DNA from: Bacteroidetes bacterium UBA4416
GTDB taxonomy: Bacteria; Bacteroidota; Bacteroidia; B-17B0; Aurantibacillaceae
DNA length: 64,000 nt
Reading direction: 5' to 3'
NCBI GenBank assembly: GCA_002390745.1
Contig: DGQK01000031.1
Coordinates: forward strand, 18,512 to 82,511
In this document: piece by piece, positions 33,251 through 40,640 of the stretch
How positions within the stretch are numbered: position 1 is the stretch's first letter
How the letters are laid out: every line of letters begins with the position of its first letter
Translations under genes and position numbers: made by a program
Notes under the pieces: model-generated
Databases searched by the model: none
What the model was told of the DNA's origin: nothing
The model's input: the letters and a program-made list of their open reading frames with translations, nothing else

Positions 33251-34471
33251 TCAGCTCAACAACCTAATCGCTTTCTTAAGCGAGTCGATAAGAATGTCGA
33301 TTTCTTCGAACGTATTATAGAATGCAAAAGATGCCCGGATAGTACCGGGAATGTTGTAGAACTGGCAGATCGGCTGAGTACAATGATGCCCGCTGCGGAT
33401 GGCCACGCCGTATTTGTCGAGGATAGAGCCCACATCGAAAGGATGAAGTCCTTCCACATTGAACGAAAGCACAGAAGTTTTGTGTGCTGACGTGCCGTAG
33501 ATCCTGACGCCTTCTATCTCCAAAAGTTTTTCAGTAGCGTAGTTAAGTAGGGCATCTTCATGTTGCCGGATGGCATCGAAGCCAATGCTGTTCACATAGT
33601 TGATGGCTGCCGCCAGCCCGATACCGCCTTCAATGTGCGGGGTGCCTGCTTCAAATTTCAGGGGCGCATCGGCAAATTCCGTTTTGTTGAGGCTCACGGT
33701 CTTGATCGTTCCGCCACCCGTTTGGTAAGGAGGGAACTGATCGAGCCAGTAGTGGCGTGCATACAGGATGCCGACACCGGTAGGGCCAAATAATTTATGT
33801 CCGCTGAACACATAAAAGTCACAACCGAGGTCCTGTACGTCCGGCTTCAGGTGCGGAACGGCCTGTGCGCCGTCTATCAAAACCGCAGCATCCGAAACGG
33901 CGCGGATCCTGGAGATCATGGCTTTCACCGGGTTGATCGTGCCGAGTGTATTGGAAATATGGGTAAAGGCAACCAGCTTTGTTTTCCCGGTCACCAGAGT
34001 TTCCAGGTTTTCCAGAACCAGCTCGCCGGCAGCATTGATAGGAATGTATTTCAGGACAGCTTTTTTCTCTTCGCAGAGCATCTGCCAGGGAATGATGTTG
34101 CTGTGATGCTCCATTTCGGTGATCAGGATCTCATCGCCTTCGCTGATGGCTAGCTTGCCGAAGCAGTATGCAACCAGGTTGATGGATTCCGTTGTTCCAC
34201 GGGTGAAGATAAGTTCCGATGGCTGCGCGGCGTTGATGTGTGTGGCGATGGTCTGTCGTGCTTCCTCGTAAGCAATGGTGATCTCGCGGCTCAGCGTGTG
34301 CACGCCGCGGTGAATGTTGCTGTTCTGGTTTGTATAATACTGCACGAGTGCATCGATCACTGCCTGTGGCTTTTGGGCCGTAGCGCCGTTGTCGAAATAT
34401 ACCAGAGGCTTTCCATTCACGCTGCGGTTAAGAATGGGAAAATCTTTGCGGATATTTTGTATGTCGAACAT
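33251..34471 (-). CDS. sufS: Cysteine desulfurase SufS
   Basis: A 406-residue PLP enzyme that removes sulfur from cysteine and passes it as persulfide to SufBCD. The PLP lysine is Lys226 in FSGHKLFGPTG, the catalytic cysteine Cys364 in SGHHCTQP, and the cofactor-stacking histidine lies in MEHHSN. Size and residue numbering agree with E. coli SufS. It is the last suf gene in the row, separated from sufD by a 158-bp gap that contains an H1 hairpin repeat. No sufE or sufT gene is adjacent, so the sulfur acceptor must be encoded elsewhere. Confidence 0.96.
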   Translation of the reverse strand: MFDIQNIRKDFPILNRSVNGKPLVYFDNGATAQKPQAVIDALVQYYTNQNSNIHRGVHTLSREITIAYEEARQTIATHINAAQPSELIFTRGTTESINLVAYCFGKLAISEGDEILITEMEHHSNIIPWQMLCEEKKAVLKYIPINAAGELVLENLETLVTGKTKLVAFTHISNTLGTINPVKAMISRIRAVSDAAVLIDGAQAVPHLKPDVQDLGCDFYVFSGHKLFGPTGVGILYARHYWLDQFPPYQTGGGTIKTVSLNKTEFADAPLKFEAGTPHIEGGIGLAAAINYVNSIGFDAIRQHEDALLNYATEKLLEIEGVRIYGTSAHKTSVLSFNVEGLHPFDVGSILDKYGVAIRSGHHCTQPICQFYNIPGTIRASFAFYNTFEEIDILIDSLKKAIRLLS

Positions 34472-34529
34472 GGTTCAATTTTTAAAATGGATGCTTCATG
34501 GTATCCGGAAGCGTCATCGGTTCATTGAC

Positions 34530-34572
34530 TTCGAGAGCCTCAGTCAACGAGCCGATGGTTGAGGCTCTCGAA
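34530..34572 (-). repeat. Hairpin repeat family H1, copy 2 (inside the suf operon)
   Basis: TTCGAGAGCCTCA (34530-34542) and TGAGGCTCTCGAA (34560-34572) form a perfect 13-bp stem with a 17-nt loop. Relative to copy 1 at 20365-20407 the loop is inverted, so the copies lie in opposite orientation. It stands between sufD and sufS and could modulate the level of sufS mRNA. Confidence 0.85.
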
Positions 34573-34629
34573 ATCATCGGTTAAAATTTTATCCTCATCG
34601 TCCGCCTGGCAACATCCGGTAATGATACT

Positions 34630-35916
34630 CTACAACGTCTTTTCAAACAGTTGTAAAATTCTTTCCTTTAAGGACTCTACCTCTATTTTTTCGATCACTT
34701 CCTCCGCAAAAGCCTGTAAAAGCAGTTTGCGTGCGCTCTCTTCACCGATGCCGCGTGCTTTTAAATAGAACAAGGCATCTGTGTCGATCTTTCCGGTGGA
34801 CGTGCCGTGCGAGCATTTCACGTCATCGGCATAGATCTCCAGTTGGGGTTTGGTATTGATCGTCGCGTCGTCGCTGAGTAAGATATTTTTGCTGCTTTGG
34901 TAAGCATTTGTTTTTTGTGCATCTTTTCTCACGAAGATCTTCCCGTTGAAGGTGCCGCTGGATTTTCCGGAGGCAATGCCCTTATACAATTCATTGCTTT
35001 CGCAGTTCGGCATCTGGTGGTCGATGAGGGTATGGTTGTCTACCAGCTGGGTGCCTTTGGTTAGGAAAAGTCCGTTCAGGTGCGCTTCGCAATTGGAAGC
35101 TGCCAGCTCTACATTGTGGTTGTTGCGTACCAGCTCGCCGCTCAGGGTCAGTGTGGTGTTGCTGTAGTTGGCATAGCGGTTTACCTTCACGCTGTTGGTG
35201 TGAACCGAGTAAGAGGCTGCGCCCTCATTCTGGAAGGTGTAGCAGGTGAGCTTCGCATTCTCATCCAGCAGCTTTTCGCTCACATAGTTGGAGAAGACTT
35301 TTCCTGTACCGGCATTCACGAAGCTTTCGATCAGGGTAAGCTCAGAGCCCGTTTCGATGTGAATGAAACTGCGGCTGTTGGAAAGAGAAGGTTTATCAGT
35401 GTTATTGATGTAAATGATATGTACGGGCATCGGGATGGCATTGTTCTTTTCCACTTTAAAGAACAGGCCATTGTTGCAAAACACCGTGTTCAGCGCAATG
35501 AGCGAATCCGAGAACGATTTTGCCTGGCTGGCAATCAGGTCTTTCTCCTTACCGGAAATATCGTTCAGCGATTTGATGCTGATGCCTTTGGCAATCACTT
35601 TTTCGCTGAGCTCAGCGCTGTATGCCCCGTTCAACACCACTAGGTTAATGGCTTCATCGATCTTGTAGGCGGCTATGTCCTCTATGCCCAGGCTTTGAAA
35701 GCTTTGCTCCACCGATTTGAACTCCCGGCGGATGCAGGCCTCGATGTTACAGTATTTGTAATCTTCGTGCTTGTTATTGGGAATGCCTTTTTCCTCGAGC
35801 TGCCTGATGGCCGATACGATCTCCGCGTCGGGAATGAAGGCAATCTTGGGGGCCTGCTTTTGCAGGCTTTCCATCAGTTGCTGGGTGACGGCACTTTTCG
35901 TTTCTGCTAATGACAT
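34630..35916 (-). CDS. sufD: Fe-S cluster assembly protein SufD
   Basis: A 428-residue member of the SufB/SufD beta-helix family, part of the SufBC2D scaffold that builds Fe-S clusters in the cytoplasm. The N-terminus is helical (NKHEDYKYCNIEACIRREF). The beta-helix core includes SNYVSEKLLDENAKLTCYTF. The C-terminal end has the family signature KCSHGTSTGKIDTDALFYLKARGIGEESA. It is separated from sufC by a single base, implying coupled translation. Confidence 0.95.
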   Translation of the reverse strand: MSLAETKSAVTQQLMESLQKQAPKIAFIPDAEIVSAIRQLEEKGIPNNKHEDYKYCNIEACIRREFKSVEQSFQSLGIEDIAAYKIDEAINLVVLNGAYSAELSEKVIAKGISIKSLNDISGKEKDLIASQAKSFSDSLIALNTVFCNNGLFFKVEKNNAIPMPVHIIYINNTDKPSLSNSRSFIHIETGSELTLIESFVNAGTGKVFSNYVSEKLLDENAKLTCYTFQNEGAASYSVHTNSVKVNRYANYSNTTLTLSGELVRNNHNVELAASNCEAHLNGLFLTKGTQLVDNHTLIDHQMPNCESNELYKGIASGKSSGTFNGKIFVRKDAQKTNAYQSSKNILLSDDATINTKPQLEIYADDVKCSHGTSTGKIDTDALFYLKARGIGEESARKLLLQAFAEEVIEKIEVESLKERILQLFEKTL

Positions 35917-35917
35917 A

Positions 35918-36676
35918 TTACTCTGCTATTTCAAATTCTTTTTTAATTTCATCATACCCTTTTGCTTCCAACTCGAGCGCCAGCTCTTTGCCGCCGCTTT
36001 TCACGATGCGCCCTTTGTACAGGATGTGTACGTAATCAGGAACGATATAGTCCAGCAGGCGTTGGTAGTGAGTAATGAGGATGGTGGCATTCTCTTTCGA
36101 TTTCAGGGTATTCACGCCTTGAGCCACAATGCGGAGCGCATCGATGTCGAGCCCGCTGTCGGTTTCATCAAGGATCGCCAGTTTCGGATTGAGCATCGCC
36201 ATCTGGAAGATCTCGTTGCGTTTTTTCTCGCCACCACTGAAACCCTCATTCACACTGCGGTTGGTGAGCTTCACGTCGAGCTCCACAAGTTTTTGTTTTT
36301 CTTTTACCAGGGCGAGAAAATCCTTGGCAGGAATTTCTTCCTGTCCGTGGTAGTGGCGGATCTCATTCAATGCCGTGCGCAAAAAGTTAATGTTGCTTAC
36401 GCCCGGAATTTCGATCGGGTACTGAAATGCGAGGAATAAGCCTTCCCTGGCGCGGTCTTCGGTAGAGAGCTCCAACAGGTTTTTGCCGTTGAAGGTGACT
36501 TCGCCTTCCGTCACTTCATAGTCTTCGCGCCCGGCAAGAACGCTTGATAAGGTTGATTTTCCCGAGCCGTTCGGGCCCATAATGGCGTGAACTTCACCGG
36601 CTTTTACTTCTAAATTGATGCCTCTTAAAATTTCTTTTCCATCAACGGACGCGTGCAGGTTTTTGATTGTGATCAT
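35918..36676 (-). CDS. sufC: Fe-S cluster assembly ATPase SufC
   Basis: A 252-residue ABC-type ATPase that drives the SufBCD scaffold. Walker A is GPNGSGKST (residues 34-42), the signature is FSGGEKKR, Walker B is LAILDETDSGLD, and the switch histidine lies in ILITHYQRLL. Full length for the family. It lies 17 bp after the membrane-protein gene that interrupts the suf operon and 1 bp before sufD. Confidence 0.97.
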   Translation of the reverse strand: MITIKNLHASVDGKEILRGINLEVKAGEVHAIMGPNGSGKSTLSSVLAGREDYEVTEGEVTFNGKNLLELSTEDRAREGLFLAFQYPIEIPGVSNINFLRTALNEIRHYHGQEEIPAKDFLALVKEKQKLVELDVKLTNRSVNEGFSGGEKKRNEIFQMAMLNPKLAILDETDSGLDIDALRIVAQGVNTLKSKENATILITHYQRLLDYIVPDYVHILYKGRIVKSGGKELALELEAKGYDEIKKEFEIAE

Positions 36677-36693
36677 GGTGTATAGATGACTTA

Positions 36694-38406
36694 TTAATAA
36701 TGATAGTTATAGATAGTTGCGGAGAATGCGTTAAGAAAGAAAGGTTGTTTCCGGGGATTCCAGAGCGCAACAGACAGTCGGTCGGATGCGTTGAAATCTC
36801 CCTCCATTGTGGAAGTGTAGCTGTATTCGGATTCTGAGCAGCAGCTTTCCGAAGGTGTTTCGTTGAGCCTGAATTGTTGGTAGCCTTTGCGGTTGCCTGC
36901 CTGGTCTTCCACCACAGCGCAAACCCAGGCATCGCGGCTCGAATTGGTAAATGCTTCCGTGCGTTTGATCTTCAGCTTCATGCAGATGCGGCGGCTCATG
37001 AAGCCAAGGTGGCTGAACATGAGCGATGGCCCGAATTCTTTCTTCGAAAAGTCGAATGGGCCGGAAGCGATGGCATCTCCGGAAAGGCTTACCGGAACAG
37101 GATGTTTGGAGAAAGGCAGGAGGTCGTTAGAGCCGCCCAGGCAGTTTTCGTATGAGCTGCCGGTTCTCAGGAAGATGTATTTCCATTGATTGTAGGTCAT
37201 GCCGGAACGGAGCATGATGCGATGACTGCTTTGGTAGGCATACACCAGGTTGATGGCCAGCAAAGCGAAAGACACAGCGCTTAAGCAGATCAGCATGGCT
37301 TTGTTGCTTTCAAAGGCACTGAAAAGCTTGGCGCCGAATACAGCAAATACAGCGTAATAATCAATAAGCACGCGGATACCAATGCCATCGTAATAGGTGT
37401 AGGCGCTGTAGGCCGAAAAGAAATAGAACAACAACAGCACAAAAAGCGCAGCGCTATAAAATGAAAAACGGTTGGTTTTATAAAATGCCGCCAATCCTGC
37501 CAGGAACAAGAGGCAGAGCGGCGCATAAATAAAGAAGCCGGCATTGAAACCAAACAGCATTTTAAAAAATGCCGGGCTTGTCCAGTAGAAGCCGTATGGA
37601 GCATAGCGATTGGCAAAGAGTACCTCTTCTTTCCAGAGCCAGACGAGCGGCTGAATGCAAAGGACAAGCATCAACACAGCCATGCTCGTGTAGAAGGCGC
37701 GGTTGCGGATCAATCCCCTGAAAAAGTGAAGGCATTCGGTGCGGCTGCTGAACCAGAAGAACACCGTGAACACGGCAAAGACGTTATTCAGGCGTACCAG
37801 CAATACCAATCCGAAAAAGAGCGCTGCCAGCATCAGATCGCTTCTCCTGCTTTCTTTCACAAAGCGGCAGCTATAATACATAAACGCCGTGATGAGGAAA
37901 AACGAGTACACATGCGACATCCCGGCTTCGTGCAGGGTGTAATGCAATAAATTGGTTCCCAGGAAAATGAAAGGGATCACAAGCGCAGTGACTTTGTCGG
38001 AAACATCAGCCAGGATCAACAGTTTGCGGAGGTATACCAGGCCCAGGATACCATACGTTAACCCGGCAAGCGCAATAGACGCCTGGTAGGGCAGGCTCAG
38101 GCCGTTGAGCGGGTAATGGAACAGGTGAGCCGATGCATGGCCCAGCATGAAGAAAGGCAGCCACAGGATATTGAGCCCTACCGGATGATGTGTCACAGGT
38201 GCGGCCTGTTTCAGCCAGTCGTAGTTGGCGAGCGCGGGATCGATGAATGTGGATTGCAGGTAATAGTAATAGTAGCGCGCGTCGCCATCGAGCATATTTA
38301 CCGCATCCGCATCATGCCAGCTGTAGAGCCAGGCGAGCGGAAGGGAGCAAAGCAGGCATAGCCAGATGGACCAGGCCGAATAAGAATATGTTTTCCGGGA
38401 ATCCAC
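36694..38406 (-). CDS. GT-C-like polytopic membrane protein inserted in the suf operon
   Basis: A 570-residue protein with about 10-11 membrane helices (residues ~10-420) and a soluble C-terminal domain of about 130 residues. After the first helix the loop reads VNMLDGDARYYYYYLQS, an acidic DGD site like the loop-1 catalytic region of GT-C glycosyltransferases (PMT/ArnT type), which use lipid-linked sugars. Other features are THHPVGLNIL and HYTLHEAGMSHVYSFFL. A mannosyltransferase-like role is inferred only. It starts 4 nt after the sufB stop and ends 17 nt before sufC, so it must be co-transcribed with suf genes. No link between such a protein and Fe-S assembly is known to me. Confidence 0.82.
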   Translation of the reverse strand: MDSRKTYSYSAWSIWLCLLCSLPLAWLYSWHDADAVNMLDGDARYYYYYLQSTFIDPALANYDWLKQAAPVTHHPVGLNILWLPFFMLGHASAHLFHYPLNGLSLPYQASIALAGLTYGILGLVYLRKLLILADVSDKVTALVIPFIFLGTNLLHYTLHEAGMSHVYSFFLITAFMYYSCRFVKESRRSDLMLAALFFGLVLLVRLNNVFAVFTVFFWFSSRTECLHFFRGLIRNRAFYTSMAVLMLVLCIQPLVWLWKEEVLFANRYAPYGFYWTSPAFFKMLFGFNAGFFIYAPLCLLFLAGLAAFYKTNRFSFYSAALFVLLLFYFFSAYSAYTYYDGIGIRVLIDYYAVFAVFGAKLFSAFESNKAMLICLSAVSFALLAINLVYAYQSSHRIMLRSGMTYNQWKYIFLRTGSSYENCLGGSNDLLPFSKHPVPVSLSGDAIASGPFDFSKKEFGPSLMFSHLGFMSRRICMKLKIKRTEAFTNSSRDAWVCAVVEDQAGNRKGYQQFRLNETPSESCCSESEYSYTSTMEGDFNASDRLSVALWNPRKQPFFLNAFSATIYNYHY

Positions 38407-38410
38407 CTGT

Positions 38411-39862
38411 TTATCCGACGCTTCCTTCCAGGCTAATCGCTAATAATTTCTGCGCTTCCACAGCAAACTCCATCGGAAGCTTATTCAATACTTCTTTGCA
38501 GTAGCCATTTACGATCAGGCCAATGGCTTTCTCGGTGTCGATGCCGCGTTGCTTGCAGTAGAACAGCTGGTCTTCGCCGATCTTGCTGGTCGTCGCTTCG
38601 TGTTCCACGATCGCCGATTTATCTTTGATCTCAATGTAAGGAAAGGTATGTGCGCCGCATTTGTCGCCCATCAGCAAGCTGTCGCATTGTGAGAAGTTGC
38701 GGGCATTGCTCGCCCCTTTTTTGATTTGCACCAAACCGCGGTAGCTGTTATTGCTAAAGCCAGCGGAGATCCCTTTGGAGATGATGGTAGAGCGCGTATT
38801 CTTCCCGATGTGGATCATCTTGGTTCCTGTATCGGCTTGTTGGTAGTTGTTGGTAACGGCTACCGAATAGAACTCACCTACAGAATTATTTCCTTTCAGG
38901 ATCACGGAAGGATATTTCCAGGTAACGGCAGAGCCCGTTTCTACCTGTGTCCAGCTGATCTTGGAATTATCTTCGAGGCATAAGCCGCGTTTTGTAACGA
39001 AGTTAAAGATGCCGCCTTTGCCGTCTTTATCACCGGGATACCAGTTTTGTACCGTGCTGTATTTTACTTCGGCATTTTTGTGAGTGATGATCTCTACGAC
39101 CGCGGCGTGCAGTTGATTCTCGTCGCGTTGCGGCGCTGTGCAGCCTTCCAGGTAAGAAACGTAAGCGTCTTCATCAGCGATGATGAGCGTCCGTTCGAAC
39201 TGCCCGGTACCGCTGGCGTTGATGCGGAAATAGGTGGAAAGCTCCATCGGTGAGCGAACGCCTTTGGGAATGTAGCAGAAAGAGCCATCGGTAAATACCG
39301 CTGAGTTTAGGGCTGCGTAAAAATTATCGGTTGGCGGAACCGCCATGCCCATGTATTTTTTTACCAGCTCCGGATGGTCCTGTACGGCTTCGCTGAAAGA
39401 GCAGAAAATGATGCCTTTCTCCGCCAGTGTTTCCTTGAAGGTAGTTTTGACGGATACGCTGTCGAATACCACATCCACGGCAATGTTGCTTTGCACGCCG
39501 CTTAAGCGTTTTTGCTCTTCGAGCGAAATGCCAAGCTTCTCGAAGGTCTTCAGTAATTCAGGATCTACTTCGTCCAGGCTGGCCAGCTCTTTTTTAGGCT
39601 TAGGCGCCGAGTAATAGATGATGTCCTGGAAGTTTGGTTTCTCATAAGACACATGCGCCCATTCCGGTTCAACCATGTTTTGCCAGTTACGAAAAGCCTT
39701 GAGGCGGAACTCCAGCAGCCATTCCGGCTCTTTCTTTTTAGCGGAAATAAAGCGGATGATGTCTTCGTTCAGGCCTTTGGGCGCTTCGTCGGCATCGATG
39801 TCCGTGATAAAGCCCCATTTGTATTCGTTCTGTATATGTTCTTCTAAAAGTTCGTTAGCCAT
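38411..39862 (-). CDS. sufB: Fe-S cluster assembly protein SufB
   Basis: A 483-residue scaffold protein of the SufBC2D complex. Diagnostic blocks are EPEWLLEFRLKAFRNW near the N-terminus, YCYIPKGVRSPMELSTYFRI-type strand (seen here as SFCYIPKGVRSPMELSTYFR), YLEGCTAP with a conserved Cys, NFVTKRGLC, and the C-terminal EHEATTSKIGEDQLFYCKQRG. Length is normal for bacterial SufB. It follows sufA after 95 bp and precedes the GT-C-like gene by 4 bp. Confidence 0.97.
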   Translation of the reverse strand: MANELLEEHIQNEYKWGFITDIDADEAPKGLNEDIIRFISAKKKEPEWLLEFRLKAFRNWQNMVEPEWAHVSYEKPNFQDIIYYSAPKPKKELASLDEVDPELLKTFEKLGISLEEQKRLSGVQSNIAVDVVFDSVSVKTTFKETLAEKGIIFCSFSEAVQDHPELVKKYMGMAVPPTDNFYAALNSAVFTDGSFCYIPKGVRSPMELSTYFRINASGTGQFERTLIIADEDAYVSYLEGCTAPQRDENQLHAAVVEIITHKNAEVKYSTVQNWYPGDKDGKGGIFNFVTKRGLCLEDNSKISWTQVETGSAVTWKYPSVILKGNNSVGEFYSVAVTNNYQQADTGTKMIHIGKNTRSTIISKGISAGFSNNSYRGLVQIKKGASNARNFSQCDSLLMGDKCGAHTFPYIEIKDKSAIVEHEATTSKIGEDQLFYCKQRGIDTEKAIGLIVNGYCKEVLNKLPMEFAVEAQKLLAISLEGSVG

Positions 39863-39957
39863 TTTTTTAATTCAAAAATTCTTAATTCAAAAGCAGGAAA
39901 AGGAAGCTAAATGTCGAAAGTGCTTTTGACGTTTCACTTAACCCTTTTGACTTCGTG

Positions 39958-40284
39958 TTATACTGAAAAGCTTTCGCCGCAGCCGCAGGTGCGGGACGCA
40001 TTCGGATTTTTAAACGTAAAGCCTTTGCCGTTGAGCCCGCCGGTGTAATCGAGCTCTGTTCCGACCAGGTAAAGGAAGCTTTTTTTGTCGACCACGATCT
40101 TAATGCCATTGTCTTCAAATTCCTTGTCGCCTTCCTTCATCACATTGTCAAACTCCAGGTTATACATCAGGCCGGAACAGCCACCGCCATCAACGCCTAC
40201 GCGAATGAAGGTATTTTCCGGTTTGTTTTCTTCTTTTATCAGTTGGATGGCATGTTCTTTTGCCGCGTTGCTTACTGTGATCAT
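39958..40284 (-). CDS. sufA: A-type Fe-S carrier (SufA/IscA family)
   Basis: A 108-residue HesB/IscA-family protein that receives clusters from the scaffold and delivers them to targets. The three cluster-binding cysteines are Cys36 (GGGCSGLMY) and Cys100/Cys102 (RTCGCGESF). Full family length from ATG 40284. It is the first gene of the suf operon and stands behind the promoter at 40353-40383 and the palindrome at 40329-40345. Confidence 0.95.
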   Translation of the reverse strand: MITVSNAAKEHAIQLIKEENKPENTFIRVGVDGGGCSGLMYNLEFDNVMKEGDKEFEDNGIKIVVDKKSFLYLVGTELDYTGGLNGKGFTFKNPNASRTCGCGESFSV

Positions 40285-40328
40285 TTTGCTTAAGTATTTA
40301 AAAGTTAATTACTTATCGATTATCCTTA

Positions 40329-40345
40329 TTTAGATTAAATCTAAA
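40329..40345 (-). promoter_or_regulatory. Perfect 17-bp palindrome: putative suf operator
   Basis: TTTAGATTAAATCTAAA is a perfect palindrome (8 + 1 + 8). It begins 7 bp downstream of the suf -7 box, so it would cover about +1 to +17 of the transcript. A dimeric repressor bound there would block transcription. The sequence resembles metal-regulator operators of the DtxR/MntR type as I remember them, but the regulator is not identified. Confidence 0.65.
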
Positions 40346-40352
40346 AGATAGA

Positions 40353-40383
40353 CAAAAGTACCACATTTAAGGTATGTATGCAA
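40353..40383 (-). promoter_or_regulatory. Promoter of the suf operon
   Basis: On the minus strand TTG (40383-40381), exactly 20 nt, then TACTTTTG (40360-40353), a full match to the Bacteroidota consensus. The predicted 5' leader is about 60-65 nt and contains the 17-bp palindrome. Confidence 0.8.
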
Positions 40384-40640
40384 AGAAATTTTGCAGATCA
40401 AAGGATATTTTAAAACCCGCCTGTTTCCGGTTTTCCAGGGCGATTTAATCTTTAAAAAAATTCCTTCTACGAAAGCCCGTTTTCGGCACATTATATTTAC
40501 TTTTTTAACTATCAAAAAGCGGGCTGTAAAAAATAAAAAGACTTGTCCGGCGTTACTATTTCGTGCGATATCAGTTATAACCCAAGGCGGCATTTTGTTC
40601 CTGATTTCGCTACGGCTCCCGATCGGTCAACAATGATGGT
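40384..40640. other. Intergenic region between divergent suf operon and transglutaminase-like gene
   Basis: AT-rich spacer of 257 bp upstream of the suf promoter. A loose dyad AGCCCG/CGGGCT (about 40475-40535, long loop) is visible. I see no tRNA, no small gene with a convincing start, and no clear promoter for the plus-strand gene. Confidence 0.45.
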
